Assembly (NCBI GenBank): GCA_000955785.1
Contig: JYOD01000036.1
Coordinates: forward strand, 1-64,000
Direction: 5' to 3'
From: Burkholderiaceae bacterium 16
GTDB lineage: Bacteria > Pseudomonadota > Gammaproteobacteria > Burkholderiales > Burkholderiaceae
Length of the DNA: 64,000 bases
The notes beneath the pieces were generated by a model that ran no database searches, was not told the DNA's origin, and saw nothing but the letters and a program-made list of their open reading frames with translations. The position numbers and the translations under genes are program-made. Positions 36,566 to 44,904 of the stretch are shown one piece after another; position 1 is the first letter of the stretch; the number at the start of each line of letters is the position of its first letter.

Positions 36566-37168
36566 ATGAAAATCATGGCCAGAACGAAGGACGAACAGCT
36601 TCACGCTCAGCGCCGGGACGACATCTTGCAGGCGGCAGCGCGCACCTTCAAGGCGAAGGGATTCCACTCCGCGCGCACCGAGGACATCTGCGCCGAGGCT
36701 GGACTGAGCGCCGGGACCGTGTTCAGGCATTTCGGCAGCAAGCGGGAAATGATCATGGAGATTGCCGCCCGCGAGTTCGCGCGTTACCAGGGCGAGGTTC
36801 GCCAACTGGCGAGCAGGGAAGGGCTCGAATGGCTCAGCCAGGTAGATGCGGCAGGGCTGGCGGCGGTCCTCGCGCCCTCCGATTACGACCTGGGCGCGGA
36901 CAGCTGGCTGGAACTACAGCGCGATCCGGAATGGAACGAGAAGGTCCTGACCTTTGACCGGGACTTGCGCCAGACCCTGACCGCGGAACTCGAGCGCGGC
37001 CAGCGCGAGGGCTGGGTGCGAGCCTCGCTCGATGCGCGCGGCGCTACCAACCTGATCCTGGCCATGTTTTCCGGCCTGGGGTTCGACCGCGACACGGGCA
37101 TCGAAATCGATATGCAGGCCACGGCCACCGCGATGGCGGATTTCTGCCGCGTCTATATCTTTGCCTGA
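36566..37168 (+). CDS. TetR-family transcriptional regulator
   Basis: A 200-residue regulator with an N-terminal TetR helix-turn-helix (AQRRDDILQAAARTFKAKGFHSARTEDICAEAGLSAGTVFRHFGSK) and a variable ligand-binding C-terminal half. The ATG at 36545 overlaps the -10 box and is excluded. The ATG at 36566 (MKIMARTK) or 36575 (MARTKDEQ) must be used. It is the first gene ahead of a tripartite efflux operon on the same strand, which it probably represses. The ligand is unknown. Confidence 0.9.
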   Translation: MKIMARTKDEQLHAQRRDDILQAAARTFKAKGFHSARTEDICAEAGLSAGTVFRHFGSKREMIMEIAAREFARYQGEVRQLASREGLEWLSQVDAAGLAAVLAPSDYDLGADSWLELQRDPEWNEKVLTFDRDLRQTLTAELERGQREGWVRASLDARGATNLILAMFSGLGFDRDTGIEIDMQATATAMADFCRVYIFA

Positions 37169-37223
37169 TCGGGACGGCCCACGTAACGGCACCTGATTAA
37201 AGAGCACGGATGGGAGCGCGCCC

Positions 37224-37409
37224 ATGCTGATTGGCCAGATCGCCGATCCCGCGACGCTGCTCGGTGGCACAGCCGTCAGGCGCTATCCGGTCGATATCAG
37301 CCAGGCCTCCGCGCACCGGGCGCTGGTCGAGGTGCGGGGCCCGCTCGGACTGGTGGTCGAGCGATACACCCTGATCCGCCGCATTGCCCCGGCGCCTCGT
37401 TGCGATTGA
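37224..37409 (+). CDS. Small ORF upstream of the efflux permease
   Basis: A 61-codon frame (MLIGQIADPATLLGG... RIAPAPRCD) preceded by GGGAG nine bases upstream and ending seven bases before the permease ATG. It resembles no family I know and could be a remnant or a coupling ORF. Its spacing fits operon membership, but coding status is uncertain. Confidence 0.3.
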   Translation: MLIGQIADPATLLGGTAVRRYPVDISQASAHRALVEVRGPLGLVVERYTLIRRIAPAPRCD

Positions 37410-37416
37410 GGCAGGC

Positions 37417-38541
37417 ATGGTTTCCCTTGCTCGTGCCACCCTCGTCCATGAATGGCGGCGCTACCTCGCCGCCGTGCTCGCCATCACCTTCGCGGGCCTG
37501 CTGATCGTTGTGTAACTGGCGCTGCTGCTGGGGCTGTTCGGCTCGGTCGCGGCGGTAGTCGACAAATCCGGCGCCGAGCTCTGGATCGGCTTTCGCAACA
37601 CGCAAAGTGTCGATCTCGGCCGGCCGCTAGGGCGCGGGAGCGATGCGCTTGCCTGGTCCCATCCCGGTGCCGGCAGGATCGAAGCCTATACCACCGCATA
37701 CGGAGACCTGAGGCGCCCGGACGGGGTGCCAGTATCGGTGCTGCTCCACGCCATGGATGTGTCCGGTGCCGGGCTCGCTTTTTCGCGGCTGCTCACGCCA
37801 GATGAGCGGGCGCTGCTGCGCGAGCCCAATGCCATGATCATCGACGTTGCCGACATGCGCAAACTGGGCGCGCAGGTAGGCACCGCGGTTGAGATCAATG
37901 GCCGGCGGGCGCGCATCGCCGGCGTCGTCGAAGGCATACGCTCCGTCGGCGGCGTCAATGTACTGGCCTCGTCCGCGACCGCGCGATACCTCGCTCCGGA
38001 AACCGCCGAGCAGGCTGCCTTCTACCTGGTTCGGCTCAAGCCGGGATTCGATGCGCACAAGGTGGCCGCCGGGATCTCGGACAAGGCGCGATTCCCACGC
38101 TACAGCGTCTGGACGGCAGACGCCCTTTCCACGCAGTCGCAGGCTTACTGGCTGCTCGAGTCGGGCTCGGGGATCGGCACCGGGTTTGCATCCCTGCTGG
38201 CCCCGGTGGTGGGCATGGTCATAACCAGCCAGACGCTTTCAGGCGCCATCCTGGCCTCGGTCAAGGAGTTCGCCGCGCTGCGCGCGCTGGGCGTACCGCA
38301 CAAATCGTTGCGGGTCATCGTGGTTGAGCGGTCGCTCTGGGTCGGGGTGGCCGGCCTGTTCGCGACGGGGATAGTCACGCTGCTGATCGCATGGCTGGGC
38401 GATGCCTTGCGGATTGCCATGCGGTTTCCCGCCTGGATGCTGGCAGGCGTCTGCGTGCTGCTGCTTGCGATCGCCATCGTTTCCGGGCTGCTCGCGCTAA
38501 GGCCGTTGGGCTGCGCCGAGCCTGCATCACTGCTTCGTTGA
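37417..38541 (+). pseudogene. DevC-type ABC permease with in-frame stop
   Basis: An otherwise continuous 374-codon frame encodes a FtsX/DevC-like permease: an N-terminal membrane segment, a large periplasmic domain, and three C-terminal membrane segments ending at LLALRPLGCAEPASLLR. Codon 33 (37513-37515) is TAA between ...LLIVV and LALLLGLFGSV, inside the first membrane segment. A single C-to-T change in CAA (Gln) would produce it. The frame is otherwise intact, so the mutation is recent, suppressed, or a sequencing error. A restart downstream would lack the first helix. It should pair with the ATPase gene 10 bp downstream. Confidence 0.75.
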
Positions 38542-38551
38542 GGGGGAACCC

Positions 38552-39301
38552 ATGCCCATCCAACCTTCACTCGCCAGTCGCGGCATCGCCAAGGCGTTCA
38601 CGGTCGGCAAGATCACGCAGCAGGTGATCAAGGACAGCAGTCTCGAGATTTATCCGGCGGCGTTGACGCTGATTGTCGGGCCTTCGGGATCGGGCAAAAG
38701 CACGATGCTGTCGATGATGTCCGGACTGCTCAGGCCGGACACCGGCCAGGTCTTTGCACAGGACACCGAACTGTGGACGCTGGATGAAGCGGCGCTGGAC
38801 CGGTTTCGGATGGAGAACTGCGGCTTTGTCTTTCAGGGCTTCAACCTGTTCGGTGCGCTCACCGCGTTCGAGAACGTGCTGCTGCCCCTGCAGTACCTCG
38901 GCGCGCGTGGCGCAACGGCGGCTGCGCGAGCGCGGCGCGTGCTCGATGAAGTGGGCCTGGGCCATCGCAGCCACCTGCGGCCCGCCGAGCTTTCAGGAGG
39001 GGAGAAGCAGCGCGTGGCCATTGCCAGGGCGCTGGTCAAGAACCCCCGGCTGATCTTTGCCGATGAACCGACGTCAGCGCTGGACAAGACCAACGGAGAG
39101 ATCGTGATCGGCCTGCTCAAGAGGATCGCCGCCGAGCATGGCGCAACGGTGCTGGGAGTCACCCATGACCCCCGGCTCCTGTCGCATGCCGACCGCGTCA
39201 TCGAGCTCGAGGACGGCATCGTCATCCGTGATCGGCAACAGCATGGGCAACCGTCTGCAAACAACCTCGCGCCAGAGGAGCGCAAACATGAATATGCATA
39301 G
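38552..39301 (+). CDS. ABC transporter ATP-binding protein (DevA/LolD/MacB class)
   Basis: A 249-residue ATPase. Motifs are Walker A VGPSGSGKSTMLSMM, Q-loop FVFQGFNLFGALTAFENVLLPL, signature LSGGEKQRVAIARAL, Walker B LIFADEPTSALDKTNG and switch histidine VTHDPRLLSHADRV. This is the LolD/MacB/DevA class, which drives FtsX-like permeases by mechanotransmission. It lies between the broken permease gene and the lipoprotein adaptor gene, overlapping the latter by 14 bp. Confidence 0.93.
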   Translation: MPIQPSLASRGIAKAFTVGKITQQVIKDSSLEIYPAALTLIVGPSGSGKSTMLSMMSGLLRPDTGQVFAQDTELWTLDEAALDRFRMENCGFVFQGFNLFGALTAFENVLLPLQYLGARGATAAARARRVLDEVGLGHRSHLRPAELSGGEKQRVAIARALVKNPRLIFADEPTSALDKTNGEIVIGLLKRIAAEHGATVLGVTHDPRLLSHADRVIELEDGIVIRDRQQHGQPSANNLAPEERKHEYA

Positions 39302-40202
39302 TCCGATTCGCCTGCCGAAGGCTTGCTGGCTCGTTGCCGCCGCGCTGTGGCTGAGCGCATGCGGCCATGAAACGCCAGGCGCGCCAACGTCCGCCCAGCA
39401 TGGCGTCCCGGCGGGCGCGCTTGCCAGCGCCAAGGGGCGCGTCGACATCGAGGGCGGCCCGGTGCGCCTGGCCGCCAGGCGCGACGGCGTGATTGCTCGC
39501 GTCATGGTCGAGGAAGGCGATCGGGTGCGGGCTGGCCAGTTGCTGGCAACGCTGGACACGGAGATCGCGGTGCGCGGCCTCGCTCTGGCCCGTGCCGAAG
39601 TCGGGCAAGCCGTCCAGGAACGCAACAAGGCCCGCGTGGAACTCGCGGCTGCCGAGCGCGAGGCCAGGCGGCTGCAACCGCTTGCCGATGACGAGACCAT
39701 TCCGCGCCAGGAACTGGATCAGGCCAGGGACCGGCGCGCCAGCGCGGCGGTGGGCTTGCTTGCCGCCGAAGCCGCCATCGTCACGGCAGGCGCCAGGCTC
39801 GCCATCGCTGAGCGCGAAGTGCAGGAGCGGTCCATCACGGCACCGCTCGATGGCCAGATCATCCAGCGGCAGGCGCGGCCCGGCAATGGCGTCAGCACGC
39901 TCAATGTTACGCCGCTCTTCCTGTTCGCCCCGGATGTTGGCCGCATCGTTCGTGCCGAACTGGAAGAGCAATACATCCCGGGCATCAAGACGGGAGGTGT
40001 GGCGGAAATCCTCCTGGAGGCGGATCCCGCAAGGCGGTGGCGCGGCAAGGTGCTGCGCGTTGGCAGGATCGTCGGGCAGCGAAGCGCGGGCGAGGACCCT
40101 GCCGAGAAGCAGGACAACCGTGTCGTAGAGGTAGTCGTCGCGCTGGATGCGCAAGACTTGCTCATTGGCCAGCGCGTGGTGGTGCGCTTCCTGGCGAGCT
40201 GA
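39288..40202 (+). CDS. Efflux membrane-fusion (HlyD-like) lipoprotein
   Basis: A 305-residue periplasmic adaptor. The signal peptide ends in the lipobox LSAC, so it should be anchored to the inner membrane by lipid. A biotinyl-lipoyl-like half-motif (RDGVIARVMVEEGDRVRAGQLLATLD) precedes an alpha-helical hairpin (about residues 95-165). The second half-motif is RSITAPLDGQIIQRQARPGNGV, followed by a beta-barrel domain. A GAGGAGCGC site precedes the ATG inside the ATPase gene. It links the ABC pump to the outer-membrane factor encoded next. Confidence 0.9.
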   Translation: MNMHSPIRLPKACWLVAAALWLSACGHETPGAPTSAQHGVPAGALASAKGRVDIEGGPVRLAARRDGVIARVMVEEGDRVRAGQLLATLDTEIAVRGLALARAEVGQAVQERNKARVELAAAEREARRLQPLADDETIPRQELDQARDRRASAAVGLLAAEAAIVTAGARLAIAEREVQERSITAPLDGQIIQRQARPGNGVSTLNVTPLFLFAPDVGRIVRAELEEQYIPGIKTGGVAEILLEADPARRWRGKVLRVGRIVGQRSAGEDPAEKQDNRVVEVVVALDAQDLLIGQRVVVRFLAS

Positions 40203-40213
40203 GGAGGAACAGG

Positions 40214-41638
40214 ATGCCCCGAATCTGCATTGCCATGCTGGGGCTCTCGTTCCTGTTGGGCGGATGCGTGTCCGGCACGGTCTCGCCAACGCGGCCCGCG
40301 CCGCCAACCCAACGGTGGTCCGGCCTCGTCACCGAAGCGAGCGGGTTGCCCGATGCCGCCGATGCGGCGCTGCCCGCCGATTGGTGGACAAGCCTCGGCG
40401 ATCCCGTTCTGAACGGCCTGGTGGATGTCGCGCTCGATGACAGCCTGGACTTGCGGGCAGCGGCCGCGCGGGTCAGGCAGGCGCACGCCTCGGTGGATGC
40501 CGCGCGTGCAAACAGGATGCCGCGCCCGGACCTGAACGTGAATGCGGAGCGGGGGCGTATCCAGCAATCCACGTTCCGGGATGGCGAGGGCGGTCACTTT
40601 CGCGTGCCACCGTACCGGAGTTCGCACTTTGGCACGCAACTCGCCGCCAGTTATGAAATCGATCTGTTTGGCCGCCTGGCGCTTGCGCAGGGCGAGGCCG
40701 GCGCCCACGCCGATGCGACGCAGGCGGATCGCCGCGCGGTGCGGCAGTGGCTGATTCATGACGTCGTACGCGCCTACGCCGATGTCCGTCTGGCCGACGC
40801 GCTACGCCAGGATTTGCTGCTGGATCTGCAGGTTGCCCGCAAGCTGACGGCGGACGAATCCGGTCGGCGCGAGGCTGGGCTCGCAACGCGGGCCGCCGTC
40901 CGGCATCGGGCCGATCTGGTGGCGCAGCGGCAGCAGTCGTTGGCGCAGATTGAAGAAGATCGCCACGAAGCCATCTCTCGCCTGGCGGTGCTGTTGGGCC
41001 GTGCGCCATCGGAACTGCAACTGGAGGCGCAGGACGGATATCTCGGCCGGATGGCGTTCACCGGGTCCCTGCGCGCCGACATGCCCGCTTCGGTGATCTC
41101 CAGCCGCCCCGATATCGATGCGGCATGGCACCGCGTAGTTGCCACCAGCATGGCCGCCGAGCGGATACGGCGCGAGCGCTATCCCACGCTCACGCCGACA
41201 GGCACGTCGGGGTTCCTGAGCGAGTCTCTGAGTCGGTGGCTCAGTGGCGATGCGCTTGGCTGGGCGCTCGGATCCGCGGTACAGATGCCCGTGTTCGACG
41301 GGGGCAGGCTGCGGGCCCATGCCGCCCACGCGACCGCGACTGCCGAAGAGCAGGAAGCAGCTTACCGCAGGACAGTGCTGGCCGCGCTGGGCGAGGTGGA
41401 AGTCGCGCTCGGGGCCGTGGCCACTGCCAGCAGGCAGCGCGGGATCGCGGCAGCCGGTCTCGCACGGCGCGCGGCTGATCAGGCCGCGGCCAGGGCTTTG
41501 GTCGCGGCGGGGACAAGCGCGCGCGATGCCGCCCTGCGGGCAGACATGGCATGGCTCGAAGCGCAGCGCGAACTCACCGTGCGCCAGCACGAGGTGCTTA
41601 TCAGCTGGGCGTCGGCGCTCAGGGCGCTGGGGCGGTAA
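40214..41638 (+). CDS. Outer-membrane efflux lipoprotein (NodT/TolC family)
   Basis: A 474-residue outer-membrane channel of the NodT branch. The lipobox is FLLGGC. The family hallmark DWWTSLGDPVLNGLVDVALDDSLDLRAAAARV follows. Two repeated OEP halves show the usual coiled-coil helices and beta strands (for example FGTQLAASYEIDLFGRL and GDALGWALGSAVQMPVFDGGRL). A GAGGAGGAAC site precedes the ATG. It is the last gene of the tripartite efflux unit. Confidence 0.93.
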   Translation: MPRICIAMLGLSFLLGGCVSGTVSPTRPAPPTQRWSGLVTEASGLPDAADAALPADWWTSLGDPVLNGLVDVALDDSLDLRAAAARVRQAHASVDAARANRMPRPDLNVNAERGRIQQSTFRDGEGGHFRVPPYRSSHFGTQLAASYEIDLFGRLALAQGEAGAHADATQADRRAVRQWLIHDVVRAYADVRLADALRQDLLLDLQVARKLTADESGRREAGLATRAAVRHRADLVAQRQQSLAQIEEDRHEAISRLAVLLGRAPSELQLEAQDGYLGRMAFTGSLRADMPASVISSRPDIDAAWHRVVATSMAAERIRRERYPTLTPTGTSGFLSESLSRWLSGDALGWALGSAVQMPVFDGGRLRAHAAHATATAEEQEAAYRRTVLAALGEVEVALGAVATASRQRGIAAAGLARRAADQAAARALVAAGTSARDAALRADMAWLEAQRELTVRQHEVLISWASALRALGR

Positions 41639-41740
41639 GCGTCGCCCATTTCATTAGCGCGATGCGAGATTCGCACTGGCGCCATGGTTCCTGGTATCTC
41701 CGGATTATGGCGGGCGATTATAGGCAGTCCACCAAAAAGA

Positions 41741-41774
41741 AAACCCCCGAAAGGCATCGAGCCTTCGGGGGTTT
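41741..41774 (-). terminator. Terminator downstream of tmRNA
   Basis: Stem AAACCCCCGAAAGGC / GCCTTCGGGGGTTT (one unpaired A) is followed on the minus strand by TTTTCTTTTT. It lies 33 bp beyond the tmRNA 3' end. A second hairpin TCCCGG-GATTAT-CCGGGA sits between them at 41781-41798. Confidence 0.85.
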
Positions 41775-41806
41775 GGGTAGTCCCGGGATTATCCGGGACT
41801 GAATAT

Positions 41807-42165
41807 TGGTGGAGCCGGCGGGAATCGAACCCGCGTCCGCAAGCCCTCCACAGAGAGTTCTACATACTTAGTTCTGTCATTTGATTTAACCGGTGCATCG
41901 CGGACGAACACGCTCTACAACGGCGAGTCACTAGATTTTCGTCCCTGGGTTCGTGACTCACTCAGGGCTTATCTGGCGTATATGACCTCGCGTAGTCTTG
42001 CGACTCTAGCCCGCCAGCGAGCCAGTGCGAGGACGGCCGCAATTAAGCGGCCAGTGCGTAACGTTCGTCGTTAGCAGTTATTGCATTCCCATTGATTAAC
42101 GAGGTGACGGGTCCTCGGTATGCCCTCCACTGCTTTGTAACCCACGTCGAAACCAGGTCGGCCCC
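41807..42165 (-). ncRNA. ssrA: Transfer-messenger RNA (tmRNA)
   Basis: A 359-nt RNA for ribosome rescue. The 5' end GGGGCCGACC pairs with the 3' CGGCTCC before ACCA, forming the tRNA-like acceptor, and the T arm CGGGTTCGATTCCCG is intact. The tag reading frame at 42043-42075 encodes ANDERYALAA and ends in TAA. The layout is the one-piece type of beta-proteobacteria. Confidence 0.97.
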
Positions 42166-42199
42166 TGCGTGAACTGTGTGAACAGTGTCAAGAACTAAG

Positions 42200-42205
42200 A
42201 TTGTA
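42200..42205 (-). promoter_or_regulatory. -10 candidate of tmRNA
   Basis: TACAAT on the minus strand lies 35 bp before the mature 5' end, consistent with a precursor trimmed by RNase P. The -35 is weak. Confidence 0.4.
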
Positions 42206-42256
42206 CTCCGTTGGAGGCCCGAAGTGTTGGCGGGTTCCCCGGGAGCCGTTCTGACC

Positions 42257-42928
42257 TCAGCGCGCTCCTGCCGGTGTCAGCAGCGCGATCAGCTCGCTTG
42301 GGTGGCGCACCAGGTAGTCGGCGCCCCATGCCTCGGGCGGTTCGCCATCGCCACAGTAGCCATAGGCGGCGGTGATCGTGATCATGCCGGCGGCCTTGCC
42401 TGCCTGGATGTCGCGCAGGTCGTCGCCGACATACACGCAGCGTTCGGGCGCCACGCCGCTTACGTCGGCCGCGTGGAGCAGCGGTGCCGGGTGGGGCTTG
42501 GCGTGCGCCGTGGTATCGCCGCTGACCACCGCCGAGGCGCGGGGCGCCAGGCCGATGGCGGCGACGAGCGGAGCGGTGAAGCGGGTGATCTTGTTGGTGA
42601 CGATGCCCCAGCGGATGCCGGCGGTTTCCAGCGCGTCCAGGACCTCGGCCATGCCGTCGAACAGGCGCGTATGCACCGCGATGTCGGCCTCGTAATAGTC
42701 CAGGAACGTGTCTCGCAGGCCGGGAAACTCGGGATCGGCCGGGCTCTTGCCAAAGGCCGCGCCGATCAGACCACGCGCGCCGTGCGAAGCGACAGGGCGG
42801 AGTTGCTCGTACGCCACGGGAGGGCGGCCATGCTCGGTGACCAGCCGGTTGGCTGCCGCGGCCAGATCCGGAGCCGTGTCGGCAAGGGTGCCGTCGAGAT
42901 CGAAGAAGACTGCGTCGTAGGCGCGCAT
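42257..42928 (-). CDS. gph: Phosphoglycolate phosphatase
   Basis: A 223-residue HAD-superfamily hydrolase that removes phosphate from 2-phosphoglycolate. HAD motif I is FFDLDGTLADTAPDLAAA, motif II is the IVTNK segment, and motifs III/IV are KPHPAPLLHAA and VYVGDDLRDIQAGKAAGM. The cap domain lies between. It follows ubiG by two bases on the same strand, the usual ubiG-gph pair in this group. Confidence 0.93.
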   Translation of the reverse strand: MRAYDAVFFDLDGTLADTAPDLAAAANRLVTEHGRPPVAYEQLRPVASHGARGLIGAAFGKSPADPEFPGLRDTFLDYYEADIAVHTRLFDGMAEVLDALETAGIRWGIVTNKITRFTAPLVAAIGLAPRASAVVSGDTTAHAKPHPAPLLHAADVSGVAPERCVYVGDDLRDIQAGKAAGMITITAAYGYCGDGEPPEAWGADYLVRHPSELIALLTPAGAR

Positions 42929-42930
42929 AT

Positions 42931-43680
42931 TCAGGCGGGGCGGCGAAACGCCATCAGGTAATTCACATCGGTGTCCCTGCCCAGCGAGTAGACCTGGGTC
43001 AGCGGGTTGTAGCTCATGCCGCGCATCTCGACGAGTTCAAGCCCGGCATTGCGCGCAAAGCGCGCGAGCTCCGACGGCGTGATGAACTTGTCGTAGTCGT
43101 GCGTGCCGCGTGGCAGCATCCTGAGTACGTACTCGGCGCCGACCACGGCCAGCATATAGGCCTTGAAATTGCGATTGATGGTGGAGCAGAACACATGCCC
43201 GCCTGGCCGTACCAGGGTTGCGCAGGCTCGCACGATCGACTGCGGGTCCGGCACGTGCTCCAGCATTTCCATGCAGGTCACTACGTCAAAGCCGGCAGGC
43301 ATGCGGGCAGCCAGCGCCTCGGCAGCGATTTCTTCATAGGTCACCGGGACGCCTGACTCCAGGCTGTGCAGGTCGGCGACCTTGAGGGCCTTCGTAGACA
43401 AGTCGATGCCCCGCACCGTGGCGCCGGTCCGCGCCATGCTTTCGGCGAGGATGCCGCCCCCGCAGCCAATGTCGACCACCTGCTTGCCCTCGAGCGCGGC
43501 AATGCCGTCGATCCAGCCGAGCCGCAAGGGATTAAGTTCGTGCAGCGGCTTGAACTCGCTCTCCGGATCCCACCAGCGGTGGGCCAGTTCGCTGAATTTG
43601 TCGATTTCGCGGGCATCGGCATTCTTGCCGAGCTGGGTGGTTTCAACGGTGGGATGGTGCGGAGGGGAGATCTGCGTCAT
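42931..43680 (-). CDS. ubiG: Ubiquinone biosynthesis O-methyltransferase UbiG
   Basis: A 249-residue SAM-dependent enzyme that performs both O-methylations in ubiquinone synthesis. The SAM site is [16 protein letters not shown] near residue 70. UbiG features include [22 protein letters not shown] near the N-terminus and [12 protein letters not shown] near the C-terminus. It lies upstream of gph and downstream of the OmpA-family gene. Confidence 0.96.
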   Translation of the reverse strand: MTQISPPHHPTVETTQLGKNADAREIDKFSELAHRWWDPESEFKPLHELNPLRLGWIDGIAALEGKQVVDIGCGGGILAESMARTGATVRGIDLSTKALKVADLHSLESGVPVTYEEIAAEALAARMPAGFDVVTCMEMLEHVPDPQSIVRACATLVRPGGHVFCSTINRNFKAYMLAVVGAEYVLRMLPRGTHDYDKFITPSELARFARNAGLELVEMRGMSYNPLTQVYSLGRDTDVNYLMAFRRPA

Positions 43681-43744
43681 GGATTTTGGCGCGCGGCCAG
43701 GCGGCGGCGCGAAAGCGGAAAGTATGCAGCCACTGTATCAAAAA

Positions 43745-43770
43745 AAAAGCCCAGCTCGCGCTGGGCTTTT
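43745..43770 (-). terminator. Terminator of the OmpA-family gene
   Basis: Stem AAAAGCCCAGC / GCTGGGCTTTT with a TCGC loop is followed by a long T-run on the minus strand. It ends the OmpA-family transcript 21 bp after its stop codon. Confidence 0.9.
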
Positions 43771-43790
43771 CTTCATCGGAAAGGATCCGA

Positions 43791-44447
43791 TTAACGTGCG
43801 CTGCGGGTGCCGACCACTTCGACTTCCACGCGGCGGTTCGGCTGCTGGCAGGAGATCTGCGCCTTGCGGTTGCCCTTGCACGACTTCGGGTCAACCTTCA
43901 GCTGGCGCTTGCCCTTGCCTTCCGTGTACACACGGTTGGCTTCAACGCCCTTGCTCACCAGATAGGCCTTGACGGCTTCAGCACGACGGATCGACAGGCG
44001 ATCGTTGTACTTGTCCGAGCCGAACGAGTCGGTGTGGCCAACTGCGATAATCACTTCCAGGGTGATGCCGGACAGCTTGGAGGTCAGGTCGTCCAGCTTG
44101 GCCTTGCCTTCCGGCTTCAGGACAGCCTTGTCGAAGTCGAACAGGGTGTCAGCAGCGAAAGTGACCTTTTCGCTGGAAACAACCGGAGGAGCAACCGGTG
44201 CGGGCGGTGCCACCGGAGCAGCCGCCGGAGCCAGGGCGCCGTCGCACAGTGCGTTGGCGGTGGCCGGGGTCCACGAACTGTCGCGCCAGCAGAGCTCGTT
44301 CGTGCCGTTCTTCCACACGTACTCGCTCGTACCGTTGCCCCAGTTATCGTTCACAGCCTTCTTTTCGTAGGGGACGGACTGGGCTTGAGCGGATGCAGCC
44401 ATTACTGCGGTAGCTGCAACGAGCGCGAGCTTGGCAAATTTTTTCAT
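43791..44447 (-). CDS. OmpA-family outer-membrane protein
   Basis: A 218-residue protein with a signal peptide cleaved after AQAQ. A short N-terminal region contains two Cys (NELCWRD, ANALCDG) and a proline/alanine-rich linker. The C-terminal OmpA domain that binds peptidoglycan has TLFDFDKAVLKPEGKAKLD, HTDSFGSDKYNDRLSIRRAEAVKAYL and the conserved NRRVEVEV end. It lacks the eight-stranded barrel of classical OmpA. The ribosome-binding site GAGAGGAG is strong, fitting an abundant protein. It is divergent from gyrA. Confidence 0.93.
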   Translation of the reverse strand: MKKFAKLALVAATAVMAASAQAQSVPYEKKAVNDNWGNGTSEYVWKNGTNELCWRDSSWTPATANALCDGALAPAAAPVAPPAPVAPPVVSSEKVTFAADTLFDFDKAVLKPEGKAKLDDLTSKLSGITLEVIIAVGHTDSFGSDKYNDRLSIRRAEAVKAYLVSKGVEANRVYTEGKGKRQLKVDPKSCKGNRKAQISCQQPNRRVEVEVVGTRSAR

Positions 44448-44904
44448 ATTTCTCCTCTCAGGATGAGATCACCGCAGGGTTACTGCGAGCAAATGGACGG
44501 AAACAAGTCATACATTCTTCGGAGTATAACATTCTCGATGCGGTGTATGCTCCACTTCGAACAATGTCTGGCTCTTCGCTGGGGAATTGTGCCACAAGGG
44601 TCGTTTCCTAAGAAGTAAATATATTCGATTCCACCAATGGGTTTTGGGCCTGTGGTGTTTGTGCAACATGGCTCTTGCGATGCCCGCAAACCCTTGTCTG
44701 GCCGGGCTTGCAGGATTTTCGCGGCGGCTTTTCTCGTCGTTTCCCGGCGTCGCCAAAGGCCCTTTGGAGGGGGGGGAGGCGGCTGCGGGGGAGGGCAGCC
44801 GCGCATGTTAGAATGCCACGTTGCCCAACTGCCGGACGCCGCTTGGCGAATGGTGATTCACCTGGGTGCCTTCTGTTTAAATTCGCCGGATAACCCACGC
44901 CGCA
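44448..44904. other. Divergent ompA-like / gyrA spacer
   Basis: This 457-bp region carries a minus-strand -10 candidate (TATACT, 44523-44528) for the OmpA-family gene. Near gyrA it holds a G-rich run and the perfect hairpin GCGGCTGC / GCAGCCGC (44779-44802). A TAGAAT -10 candidate follows at 44809-44814. No ORF is supported. Confidence 0.5.
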
